A DNA stretch of 64,000 bases from positions 2,728,001 through 2,792,000 of the forward strand of contig JAPFFF010000003.1 of assembly GCA_039105265.1 (NCBI GenBank). The letters are read 5' to 3'. This document shows positions 9,164 to 18,200 of the stretch, piece by piece; the first letter of the stretch is position 1, and each line of letters opens with the position of its first letter. The notes under the pieces were generated by a model, which worked only from the letters and a program-made list of their open reading frames with translations, ran no database searches and had not been told where the DNA came from. Position numbers and translations under genes: made by a program. Source of the DNA: Tritrichomonas musculus (Eukaryota; Parabasalia; Tritrichomonadida; Tritrichomonadidae).

Positions 9164-9235
9164 AAAACGGTTTTGACATCCATTTTTATTTTTGTATTAC
9201 TCAATATTTTTAAAATTTTTTTATTTCCATACAAA

Positions 9236-9685
9236 ATGCAAGACCAATATAAAGTTTATGATTACATCAATAATGTTATTTCTCTCGCTGATAACCCAGA
9301 AGATTTTAAGGAAAGTAATTTCGCTATCCTTTGTGATCGATATCCAATTCAACTTTCAAAAAATAAATATTTAGCAAAAGTCATCTACATATCAATTAAG
9401 GCGGACAAGAACGTATGGAGGATATATCCGGACAAGATTAAAGAATATGATATAGAACACATAGTATTAAATACTAACTCAAGAAGGAAAATTAATTATA
9501 AAATGCAAGAGTTTTTTGTTAATGGTTCAAATAAGGAACAAGAATATGGGGAATACAGTTATTACAATTACTCGATAGAATTAGCATCCAAAAAGACTAA
9601 AACAATGATAGAGGAATTACGTAAGAAATATGAATTAAATACACCTGAACTATTTATTGGTCTCCATCAAGAGCTAGTTCTGTAA
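9236..9685 (+). CDS. Conserved 149-residue Maverick protein, element A
   Basis: 149 residues from the ATG at 9236 (MQDQYKVYDY). The open frame runs upstream only through a TTG codon and repeat sequence, and the element B homologue starts at the same MQEQ. Homologues occur in all three well-preserved elements of this window, including the distant element C, making it one of the few genes shared by every lineage here. Conserved blocks are YDYINN-ISL, CDRYPIQLS, RIYPDKIKEY, the Asn/Arg pair in NSRRK, and SYYNYSIE. No catalytic pattern recognised. Function unknown; probably core to the element, such as a structural or replication accessory protein. Confidence 0.75.
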   Translation: MQDQYKVYDYINNVISLADNPEDFKESNFAILCDRYPIQLSKNKYLAKVIYISIKADKNVWRIYPDKIKEYDIEHIVLNTNSRRKINYKMQEFFVNGSNKEQEYGEYSYYNYSIELASKKTKTMIEELRKKYELNTPELFIGLHQELVL

Positions 9686-9706
9686 GTCGGAATCTCGACT
9701 GACCAA

Positions 9707-9725
9707 TTTTTTTTTTGAAAAAGAA
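9707..9725 (+). promoter_or_regulatory. T-tract plus GAAA leader before 9726 gene
   Basis: ATTTTTTTTTTGAAAAAGAA directly precedes the ATG. The same design, a T-tract then GAAA-type bases touching the ATG, precedes the genes starting at 10183, 15296, 28517 (minus) and 28968 (minus). Candidate element-wide promoter or initiator signal. Confidence 0.4.
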
Positions 9726-10154
9726 ATGAATAAGTACAGAAATCCAAATTCAACAACAGTTGGAGCAGAAGGGGCAATGTTTAATGAAGGAACTAAGACT
9801 GAGAAGACAATAGAGTTTAATCACTTTGGCATATTTTCTAATGACAATACTTACGCAGTTACGTTTAACCAAAGAATTAATAGACCACCAACAAAGTATA
9901 TGGAAAACAAACCAGTCAAACCACCAAAGAGTAATCAACATAAAACAAAACCATTACACGAACCACCTGTTAGCATTACAGATGGAGGGTATTATTTAAA
10001 GAAAGATAAAGCACCCAAAGCTCCTATTCTTCCTCCATACTTAAAGAAACCAGAGAAATTAGGAGAAATACAAGGTAGAGCGGATGAAAGAAATAAAGGA
10101 AGGATTGGATACTTTAAACCAATTAATGTTAAGCAAGCTAATATTCATTACTGA
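9726..10154 (+). CDS. Conserved hypothetical protein MNKYRNP, element A
   Basis: 142 residues, strongly conserved in element B at identical length. Contains NHFGIFSNDNTYAVTFN, then a Pro/Lys-rich half (RPPTKYMENKPVKPPKSNQ, SITDGGYYLKKDKAPKAP, LPPYLKKPEKLGEIQG). This looks extended and disordered, as in cement or core proteins. It lies between the 149-residue gene and the 175-residue gene with short AT-rich gaps. No family recognised. Confidence 0.65.
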   Translation: MNKYRNPNSTTVGAEGAMFNEGTKTEKTIEFNHFGIFSNDNTYAVTFNQRINRPPTKYMENKPVKPPKSNQHKTKPLHEPPVSITDGGYYLKKDKAPKAPILPPYLKKPEKLGEIQGRADERNKGRIGYFKPINVKQANIHY

Positions 10155-10163
10155 TTGATTATC

Positions 10164-10182
10164 AACTTTTTTTCGAAAGGAA
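10164..10182 (+). promoter_or_regulatory. T-tract plus CGAAAGGAA leader before 10183 gene
   Basis: CTTTTTTTCGAAAGGAA abuts the ATG at 10183. Element B has TTTTTTCGAA at the same place before its homologue (start 28517, minus strand), so the signal is conserved between the two elements. Confidence 0.45.
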
Positions 10183-10710
10183 ATGATAAAGAAGAGATCC
10201 AACAATGCCGGAGTTAACGCGAACGTTTCATTAGAACCTCAAGCAGCAGCACAGTCAACAAGCAATATAAATAATAATATTATTATAAACAAAAGGGATG
10301 ATGGAAAAGAAGAAATTGTTATCACTCGTAATGTTGAATTAGAAGAGAATCAAGAAGAAGAAACAAAGGATGTTAAGTACGTGATACTTGAAACGTATGC
10401 AAAAATATTGTTAGACCAGGACAAAGCATTATTATCCAACTTAATATCAAAGAATTGTATAATTGTCCCTGTTACTGCCTTATCTAATATAATTAAAACA
10501 ATTATTAAGGCGGAGGTGGTAGAAATAAGTCTTGATGAGGATGTAGGTTGTTGTGCAGGGAAAGCTAATCCAATACGTAAGATAGATTCCATTAAGATAG
10601 TAAATGATAATGGAGAAGTATGTACTGATTTCAAACAAGTATATAACAAAGAATATAATGAATTAGTTAACAAATATCATTTGTGTCTTAAGCATGCAGT
10701 TAATATGTAA
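10183..10710 (+). CDS. Conserved hypothetical protein MIKKR, element A
   Basis: 175 residues; the element B homologue is 174 and similar throughout. A low-complexity start (NNAGVNANVSLEPQAAAQS) and an acidic stretch (residues 60-70) precede a folded half with YVILETYAKILLDQDKALL, SKNCIIVPV, a Cys pair in EDVGCCAGKANPIRKIDSI and a conserved end YNKEYNELVNKYHLCLKHA. The Cys pair might bind metal, but no known domain is recognised. Function unknown. Confidence 0.65.
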   Translation: MIKKRSNNAGVNANVSLEPQAAAQSTSNINNNIIINKRDDGKEEIVITRNVELEENQEEETKDVKYVILETYAKILLDQDKALLSNLISKNCIIVPVTALSNIIKTIIKAEVVEISLDEDVGCCAGKANPIRKIDSIKIVNDNGEVCTDFKQVYNKEYNELVNKYHLCLKHAVNM

Positions 10711-10739
10711 TTATTATTTGTTTTTTTATTTTTATCAAA

Positions 10740-10994
10740 ATGACGAGTAAAATAGACCTAAACCAATTCAAGAAAACAGAAGTAATAAAGAAATTGTCCA
10801 AATCGAAGTCAAGTGAGAATCTGACGTCAATGGATACTCCGAAAAGAGGCAGGAAGAGTAAATATAATACCCCTGAAGAAAGACTTGAAGCCAGACGACA
10901 ACAACAAAAAGAATATAGACAAAGAAAGAAGCAAGAGTTAGAGGAATTGAAGAAAATTGCTGAAATGGTTACTGCTGAGAAGAAAGAAGCATGA
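10740..10994 (+). CDS. Small basic DNA-binding-like protein (AT-hook/bZIP-like), element A
   Basis: 84 residues. An AT-hook-like RGRKSKYN precedes TPEERLEARRQQQKEYRQRK and a short Leu-containing helix (QELEELKKIAEMV). The basic helix running into a leucine-spaced helix recalls a bZIP DNA-binding region, though the zipper is short. Element B has a 94-residue homologue with the same core. Probably a regulator or DNA-packaging protein of the element. It ends 23 bases before the convergent polymerase gene. Confidence 0.6.
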   Translation: MTSKIDLNQFKKTEVIKKLSKSKSSENLTSMDTPKRGRKSKYNTPEERLEARRQQQKEYRQRKKQELEELKKIAEMVTAEKKEA

Positions 10995-11017
10995 AAACAA
11001 AAAAATTTAGTTATTTT

Positions 11018-14000
11018 TTAGAATTTGATTCTTCGTTCAAATACAGGAAGATTTACTTGTTGGTAAGAGGAAGATTTTCTAAAACAGTTAGCACCATCAA
11101 GGAGGTTAAATGTAATTTCCTCTCCATCATAAAGTTTCTCATATAGTTGCTCAATTGTTATACCCATTCTTTTTGCTTTGTTCAGGATAACTTGTTTTGG
11201 TATTCCTTTTAATCTAATGTGATAGCCTTCATTACCTTTTTCATCAACTAGGATATCTAAGTAACTTTTCTTTCCTAATGCTATTAATTTCCTGGAATGA
11301 ACACTACCGACAGCACCATTAAACGAATCAAAGTCACAATGAAACTGTGTCATCTTCTTACCAATCAACTCCTTCCCATATTTTTTCTTGAACACCTCAG
11401 CTATCCTTGGTACATCTATTTCTCTAACGTGTACGCTATCTGTATCAGTATAGTAGATGTCTATTCCATTTTGCTCAGCTGTACTCATTACCCTATTCAT
11501 TAAATGTTTGCTCCATGACAAGACACTAGCACCAAAATGAGGTAAATTAAAATGACTGTTTATTGGTTTAACCTTCTTAACATATACATTATCAATTGAC
11601 TTGTTCTCTATCACCTCTGTTATGTAATTATAGTTCTTCCATATATATTTAATGGCTTTATCTTTTGGTATACATTTAGTTTCAGTTGTTGTTGCCTTTA
11701 GGATAGATTTTCCGTAAATGGAATTAAGAAGTAGTTTGATGGTTTGTTGCAATGGATTGTTAGCATCTTGGTATCTCCTTCTTAGATTGAACAATTTCTC
11801 TATAAATACATTAATCTTGTTGTTGAATCCTTTGTCAAAGTAATATCCTCTAATAAACTCATAATCGAAATCATAAAACTCCATCAAGTCCATAAAAGCT
11901 CTCTTGTCTATGTAATAATTGTTGATGGGGTTGTTGTTAAATATTTTTGACCCTTGATCATTCCTACTAAATATTTGTCCAAATTTATATGGTTTGTCAG
12001 CTTTGCACTTGATCTTCTTGATATTGATTTCAATGAAGAATTGATCAAAATCTAATAATTCTTTCGTAAACATATCCGATGGGCCCGCACGATTAGTACC
12101 TGAGGCCTCCAGGCGAATTACTTCAGGCACTCCTTTAGGTACACCAGACATAATACTCATTGCACTAGGATATAAACTGACTGCATCAAAATCTTGTATC
12201 CTTTCCTCTATATATTGCTTTTCATTATTAGCTGTCATTGTTCTACCTCCACTAACGCATCTCTGAATGAAGTTTTGTGGTTTACCACTAAGTTGATAAC
12301 ACCCATCAAAGCAACCAAATTTATATGCATAATAGTAGCCAATAGAGCTAATGGAGATAAAGTTATGGACATCAAGCATCTTTGTCTTCGTCTGCTTAAA
12401 TACTTCTACCAGATCTCTATTAAATTTCTCTACTCCCTTCATCAATACTATGCAATCCAGTTTGCAATAATAGATAGCATACTTCATAATATCAATAGCT
12501 CCTCCAACATATGCACCACAAGCTTTTGCATTATCTATTAATTGCTTCCAGTCTTGTTTTATCTGTGTCAATGGTTTCTTGTCTTGGTTCTCCATGTAAT
12601 ACTGTAGTTGAAATTCAAGCGCAGAGACAGTTTTCCTATTTATGTTCCTTTCAGTATATATTTTATAGGCCATTACCTCTTTATGAACTGGTAACTGAAA
12701 CATCTTACCAAATGAAGCTAATGCAGCAGGGATGATAGAGTAGCTATTGCGGAAAGTTAATCTCTTGTTAGGTTTATACTTTGTCATGACTATTTGCAGA
12801 ATCGTTCCACTTCTCTCTGTTATTTGTACATCCCATCCAGGAGTATTTATAAAGAAACAAGCATCATATTTAAGGTTATGGAAGTAAATGAGAGAATTGT
12901 TCTCCAATGACTTTAGTAATCTGTCAGCGATATTCTCCCCATCAAATATCATTTTATGAATTAACTCTTTGGTCCTGTACACAGTAATATTTAGATAAGG
13001 CATATGGGGTGATACAGTGGTATTAGTTTCAAAATCAGAATAATAAATCCTACTCCACTCTCTCTCCTTTTTCGTCTCTGATGAATCTATTAGTTTACAG
13101 CACAATTCAGGATCATATTCAAGGTCTGTATAATCCGCTAAGTGAGAGTTGTATTCATTCGTTGCTAAGATATTCATTTCACAGGACTTTATTTCTCTGA
13201 ACTTTCCTTCTTTAAATAGCTTGCGAAATATTGCCATAGGTTTAACACCATTTAGGGGTTTATATATCATGTAATGGTTCTTGTACAGTAATAAGTCAAC
13301 AATTCGGTCAAACTCTTTGGCCCATGGTCTCTTTCTTGTATCTATTTTTATTTCTTGTTGGTTTACTACATCTTTTCCCTCATTAATCCTTCTTACAACA
13401 AAATGGCATTTAAACTGCTTGGCTATATCGTATATCAAGTTATTGGGGATTAACCTAGTCTTGACCATAAAGCGTAAATAATTAATTTCCTCATCAGTGA
13501 ATACTCCAGACTGAATGCAAGCATATACCAAACAATTGTCTTTATAGTTCTTCTTATCAACTGTCTTGAATATTTGGTACTGTGATAAGTCTAAATCAGA
13601 AAGATTAATATAAGGGAAGAATCCACCTTCTGGATTATCGCGATAATCTTCGTCGACTTCAACTTCTTCTTCATACAACTTACCTTTATTATCTTCTTTA
13701 TTAATAGTGAATGATGTTTGCTTGCCTCTCTTTCTATTTTTAATGAAGAGCAACTGGTATTTTGCAGGGATGAATACATTGCCAACCCAAGGATTATTGT
13801 CTGAACAGTCATCATTCAAGTCTATTGTCCCTGATATATGTCCTATTGTTGAATCTAATCTTCGTGCCTTGGAAAGTGTAAACCATTTGTATTCCTCACC
13901 ACCTAATGATTCGCTTTTTACTACTATATTCTTCTTATTCTCTTTGTGTAATTGTCTTAATGTTTCAGTGAAAGCAAGTCTCTTATCTTCATCATCACCT

Positions 14001-14170
14001 ATATCTATGTCAAATGATATTTCTTTCTTAGCCTTGGTCATGAATTCTTTCAAATATTTCTTGAACTTTCGTTTGTCTCTTACGTCTTTCACCCTTTGCT
14101 TATACTCTTTTCTTGCTTCCGTTCTTGCAGTCGAATAGAGGTCAACTGATATATCAAAGAGGTATGTCAT
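11018..14170 (-). CDS. Protein-primed family B DNA polymerase, element A
   Basis: 1050 residues. The N-terminal 370 residues are lineage-specific. Exonuclease motif I is YYSDFETNT near 375 and exo II is FHNLKYDACFF near 430. Polymerase motif A is DFDAVSLYPSAM near 660, motif B LLNSIYGK near 810 and motif C YTDTDSVH near 910. These are hallmarks of the pPolB of Polintons, which replicates the linear element from terminal proteins. It is the only large minus-strand gene of A, convergent with the virion block and divergent (55 bases) from the GIY-YIG gene. Element B has a very similar 3' part. Confidence 0.95.
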   Translation of the reverse strand: MTYLFDISVDLYSTARTEARKEYKQRVKDVRDKRKFKKYLKEFMTKAKKEISFDIDIGDDEDKRLAFTETLRQLHKENKKNIVVKSESLGGEEYKWFTLSKARRLDSTIGHISGTIDLNDDCSDNNPWVGNVFIPAKYQLLFIKNRKRGKQTSFTINKEDNKGKLYEEEVEVDEDYRDNPEGGFFPYINLSDLDLSQYQIFKTVDKKNYKDNCLVYACIQSGVFTDEEINYLRFMVKTRLIPNNLIYDIAKQFKCHFVVRRINEGKDVVNQQEIKIDTRKRPWAKEFDRIVDLLLYKNHYMIYKPLNGVKPMAIFRKLFKEGKFREIKSCEMNILATNEYNSHLADYTDLEYDPELCCKLIDSSETKKEREWSRIYYSDFETNTTVSPHMPYLNITVYRTKELIHKMIFDGENIADRLLKSLENNSLIYFHNLKYDACFFINTPGWDVQITERSGTILQIVMTKYKPNKRLTFRNSYSIIPAALASFGKMFQLPVHKEVMAYKIYTERNINRKTVSALEFQLQYYMENQDKKPLTQIKQDWKQLIDNAKACGAYVGGAIDIMKYAIYYCKLDCIVLMKGVEKFNRDLVEVFKQTKTKMLDVHNFISISSIGYYYAYKFGCFDGCYQLSGKPQNFIQRCVSGGRTMTANNEKQYIEERIQDFDAVSLYPSAMSIMSGVPKGVPEVIRLEASGTNRAGPSDMFTKELLDFDQFFIEINIKKIKCKADKPYKFGQIFSRNDQGSKIFNNNPINNYYIDKRAFMDLMEFYDFDYEFIRGYYFDKGFNNKINVFIEKLFNLRRRYQDANNPLQQTIKLLLNSIYGKSILKATTTETKCIPKDKAIKYIWKNYNYITEVIENKSIDNVYVKKVKPINSHFNLPHFGASVLSWSKHLMNRVMSTAEQNGIDIYYTDTDSVHVREIDVPRIAEVFKKKYGKELIGKKMTQFHCDFDSFNGAVGSVHSRKLIALGKKSYLDILVDEKGNEGYHIRLKGIPKQVILNKAKRMGITIEQLYEKLYDGEEITFNLLDGANCFRKSSSYQQVNLPVFERRIKF

Positions 14171-14225
14171 TTAAGTGTAAATAAGAAATAAAAAAATATC
14201 ACGCTAAATATTTATTAACCCTAAA

Positions 14226-14549
14226 ATGGTAGAATACATATATTTGATTCGTGAAAGGGAATTTTCTTATTCTAATCAACCTGTATACAAAATTGGTAGA
14301 ACAAATAAGATTGCAACAAGAATGGGACAATATCCAAAAGACAGCGAAGTATATATAATTGAAGCAGTAAGTGATTCAGTAAAAGTGGAAAAAGAATTAA
14401 TAACAATATTTGAAGAAAATTATAAGAGAGCAACAACAAGAGATGGAACAGCATTTATAGGAAATGAGTACTTTGTTGGGAATGTGAATGAAATGATATA
14501 TATTATTAGGACTTATATCCAATATCATTGTCCCAGAGCTATCATTTAG
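14226..14549 (+). CDS. GIY-YIG/T5orf172-type small protein, element A
   Basis: 107 residues. YIYLIREREF, VYKIGRTNKIATRMGQYP and a later Glu-containing helix EKELITIFEENYKRA follow the pattern of the GIY-YIG superfamily branch called T5orf172 (a YI-x-KIG-R strand-helix core). The end EYFVGNVNEMIYIIRTYI is the usual closing part. Such domains are nuclease-related and common in large DNA viruses and their satellites. It starts 55 bases from the polymerase start and overlaps the tail of the next, convergent gene by 8 bases. Element B carries a longer relative at a different place. Confidence 0.65.
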   Translation: MVEYIYLIREREFSYSNQPVYKIGRTNKIATRMGQYPKDSEVYIIEAVSDSVKVEKELITIFEENYKRATTRDGTAFIGNEYFVGNVNEMIYIIRTYIQYHCPRAII

Positions 14550-15276
14550 TAAGGATGTCATATATATCAGCCTCTTGGCTTGGTTTTATTTTTAAGGTAA
14601 TGAAGAGAGGAGATTTTAATATTACTGGTTGAAACATGAAATCGACTAATCTCATTTCCAAATATTTTAATGAATCCGTATTAACTTTTATTTTTATTGG
14701 CTTAGTCATGTCATAGTTAACTATCATTGCCTCTTGATCCATTATCAATGTGTCAATGTTTGCAAGGATGCTTGGGGTATATTCTTGGTCTCCAATTGAT
14801 GAATGAGTTGCTACCCCCTGCAATGAAACTAAATACAACTTATTGGCAAAATCAAGTATAGGTAGATCAGGTACCTCGCACTCAACTCCATTTGGAAATA
14901 TATGCCCTGGTTTAGTATTGAACAAACCAGTAATCAATTTCGCTCTATGACTACCTTCCTTGAAAGTTACATTTTGGACTGGTTTTAGTGAAATGGTTCT
15001 ATTATTGATATTCTTGAACTCGATTACAGTCTGATTTGCATTTAGGCATTTGACTAAGTAGTTAAAGGAGTAAGCATACATTTCATCAAATTCTATTTTT
15101 ACTTCTCCGAGTGATGACTCAAATATTAAATAATCATCATCCGTTGTCATTAATATGTTTGCCTTGGTGTTAATAGATGAAACATAATACTTCACGTATG
15201 GGCATTTCCATGGTATATCAATATTAAGTCTTACAGTATTGTAATTACCTGGTTGGCTCTGAACCGAATACAACAT
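14542..15276 (-). CDS. Beta-rich putative virion protein, element A
   Basis: 244 residues, no named family recognised. Alternating hydrophobic strands throughout: NTVRLNIDIPWKCPYVKYYV, YLIFESSLGEVKIEFDEM and a closing LKYLEMRLVDFMFQPVILK before LFITLKIKPS. The closing pattern (strand, LxD, strand) resembles surface beta-proteins of viruses, so a vertex or spike-base role is possible; this is inference. It shares a 19-bp divergent start region with the first fibre gene and overlaps the GIY-YIG gene tail, so it is probably expressed with the surface genes. No copy is seen in the visible part of B. Confidence 0.55.
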   Translation of the reverse strand: MLYSVQSQPGNYNTVRLNIDIPWKCPYVKYYVSSINTKANILMTTDDDYLIFESSLGEVKIEFDEMYAYSFNYLVKCLNANQTVIEFKNINNRTISLKPVQNVTFKEGSHRAKLITGLFNTKPGHIFPNGVECEVPDLPILDFANKLYLVSLQGVATHSSIGDQEYTPSILANIDTLIMDQEAMIVNYDMTKPIKIKVNTDSLKYLEMRLVDFMFQPVILKSPLFITLKIKPSQEADIYDILTK

Positions 15277-15295
15277 AATTTATTTTCAAAGAAAA
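15277..15295. promoter_or_regulatory. 19-bp divergent start region
   Basis: Only AATTTATTTTCAAAGAAAA separates the minus-strand start at 15276 from the plus-strand start at 15296. On the plus side it carries the T-tract plus GAAA leader seen elsewhere in the elements. Any promoter for either gene must lie here or inside the opposite gene. Confidence 0.45.
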
Positions 15296-18200
15296 ATGTC
15301 TTTGACACTATATTCAGCAAAGAGCAAGGTGGCAACAAAACTTAAAGCAAATGGTTTCGAAATAGGTGTAGGAGAAGATGAAAAAATAAATATCATTCAA
15401 GAAGATAAACCTAATGTATATCCAAAGTTCAATTGTCTGTATAATAAGAGTGAAGTAGACGCCCGAGTAGTTAACGGTTACATAGAAAATGGAGGCAGTC
15501 TTGAAGGATTCGGTGACATTCCAATAACTGAAAAATCTACACAAATACTTGAATATCGAGCCCCAATGAAGAAAAGTATATTAGAGGAATCCAACAGAGA
15601 GCTGATCAAAGAAGAATTTTGTGTTAATACATTTAATGACATTATCGAAGGGGAATCAAAAACTTGTGAGGCCATTCATGAAATGTATAATGAATTGATG
15701 TGTGCAGCAGATGGTTATGAGCAAGTAGTATTAGATGAAGATAAAGGGCAATGTGATGTTATAAAGTATGTTCAAACTCCAACAGATGAATTCCAACACC
15801 TTCCGTTTCATAATCTAGCTAGTATATTGAAGAATATCATTAAGAATGAAAAGAATAATCAAAATACCACAAGATTATTATATGATACATTTAACAAAAC
15901 AAACTGGATAAAGTTTATAAATGGGACAAAACAATATCATTATAATCTTCAGGACAATACGCTCAAGACAATAGGATACAAATATAAAAATAGTAATGTT
16001 GAAGTTAAAGCAGACCAGTTAGTGGAGGTAAGCAGCCCTGGTGAGTTTATTGATATATACATGCAAAACCAAAAAGATAATTATGCAAATATTAAACTAT
16101 TTATGGGTGCTTTCCTAGCACAATACTTGGTTGAAGTAATGATAAAGAAAGGAGTCAACTATATTAAAACCAGAAAAGATGCTGATAGTTTACGAATAAC
16201 TATTGTTGAAGATGACGGTACATCTGAAACTATCACACTTGGAGAATACTTAAATAATGTGTACTCAAGCTTAAACAATTTAACGCAAGCTCATAATGAT
16301 TTACATGATTATGTCCTCAAAATTAAATCCTGTAAATGCAATCAAGGTGGCGGAGGAGAAGATATAAATCGCATACTACAGATGAGAGATCACTTAGAAA
16401 ATCATATCCGAGATTTACAAAACAATCAAAATCGTCTCTTCGTAGACAGAGCAGTTGAGTCTACTCAAGATGTATTTACTCAAACGATTTTATATCGAGA
16501 TGCAATACCAGAAATAGCAAAACAGGTCCTTGAACAAGATAAAGAGAAACAAAAAGTTGATGTACAAGATAGAAGTTCGGACCGTGGAAAACATCATGAT
16601 GATAATTACGTATGGAATGTGTTATGGAAAGAATGGGAAGAAATAATAGATGAGTTTGATAGACCTGAAGGATGGAGAGAAAACAGACAAGCTAGTGTTC
16701 CAATAAATTATATTTGGGATTTAGTGCATGGAGAATGGGTGATGATTGATAATGTTCATGATAATATTTCACCAACATGGAGATATGAAATGGATAGTGA
16801 ATACATTGCGTATAATCTTCTGAAGATATATGAGAATGATGAAAATGGTTATTTACGATGGAGCGACAGATATCAAGAGTGGCAATGGTATTCATATTAT
16901 GATCACTATACAGAGAATGAATCGATTTATATACCAAATAGGATTAGAAATAATCAAGAAGCCTTTGGTCCATTGTTTGCATGGAATATCATGGATACAC
17001 AATGGCAAGAACATGGTCAAGATTTTCTAGATAATTGGAGAACAGATTCCATTTTAAACCCACCAGACAATTTCATATGGGATGTTGAACATGAAGAATG
17101 GGTGATAATGACGCAACATTTTGATGGAGTTGATGGATGGCGTACAATACATAGCCGTGAAATGATAGATATCGTTGAAATAAGAAATTCATTATTACAT
17201 CTCTTTGGAAAAATAGAGTGGAATGAAGAAAGAAAACAATGGATATGGAAGCCAATTCTAGAGAATGAAAATAATCCAGCTTCACCATTAGCACTGTTTT
17301 CAAACGATAAATCTACTGGAACATCAATTGCTTTACCAGATTTTGTCAATAATGCACTTTCATTTGAAAAAGTATTGGAATGTTATGGTGTTGATATCTG
17401 TGATGATATTCCAACATTAGATGAAACTAAACCAGTACTTGGTAAATATATTATTAAAGGAGATCTAGAAGTCAATGGTAAAATTCTTTGTGATTCTGTA
17501 CCAAGTGGAGGTATTGTTACTACTGATTTCTCTCATGAACCTGGATATCCTGTTTATAATGTTAAGAGCAAAGATTTAGTTATGGATTCAATGATATTAA
17601 ATGATAAAGACTATAGTGTCCTACTAATTAAAATACCTGATGAATTAAAGAGTGCAATCACAAGAATAACTGATACAACAAAAATGTTTAGAATAATATT
17701 GAGAACAAATATCTTGTATGATGTTGATGGTAATTTAATGAAAGAGTTCTTCATATATGTAAAAGATGGGCAGCCATATAATCCTGTAATTTCAAGAAAC
17801 GTAGATACAGATTTTTATTCTGTAATGAGTATTGGAAATGATGAATCACCAATGAAGAATAGTTTTTATATTGCATTTGATAAGATATCAACGGTTAATC
17901 CTTATAAACTCTATCACAAAGGAGAAATAAGTATCCAATATCTATTATCACAAGATTCATTGGTAGCTGTTGAACCAACAATAAGATGTGATATTATTGA
18001 AGCAGAGAATGCATTAAGATTACACAAAAATGATAACCTATACCTTTATCTACCTGATATTATTACTGAAGAAACCTTAGAAATAGAGGCACCAGATACA
18101 AATAAAGTAGAAAAGGAATTCTACAAAATCATCTATAAAATACCAACTGATTATGTTATCCCTAATGGTTTAGAATTTGGTTTCAAAGAATTCTGTTTTG

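Larger units (their letters stand above)
7319..9196. other. HNH cassette flanked by 33-bp direct repeats
   Basis: The 33 bases 7319-7351 recur at 9164-9196 with one mismatch (core GACATCCATTTTTATTTTTG). Between them lie a 178-codon gene, a GC-rich triplet repeat, the HNH gene and a degenerate repeat tract. Element B passes straight from the major capsid gene to the 149-residue gene with none of this, so the block looks like an insertion into, or an alternative loss from, the shared gene order. Confidence 0.7.

Noticed and set aside
9173-9235. Upstream extension of the 149-residue gene
   Set aside because: TTG start within the 33-bp direct repeat; element B starts at the ATG matching 9236.
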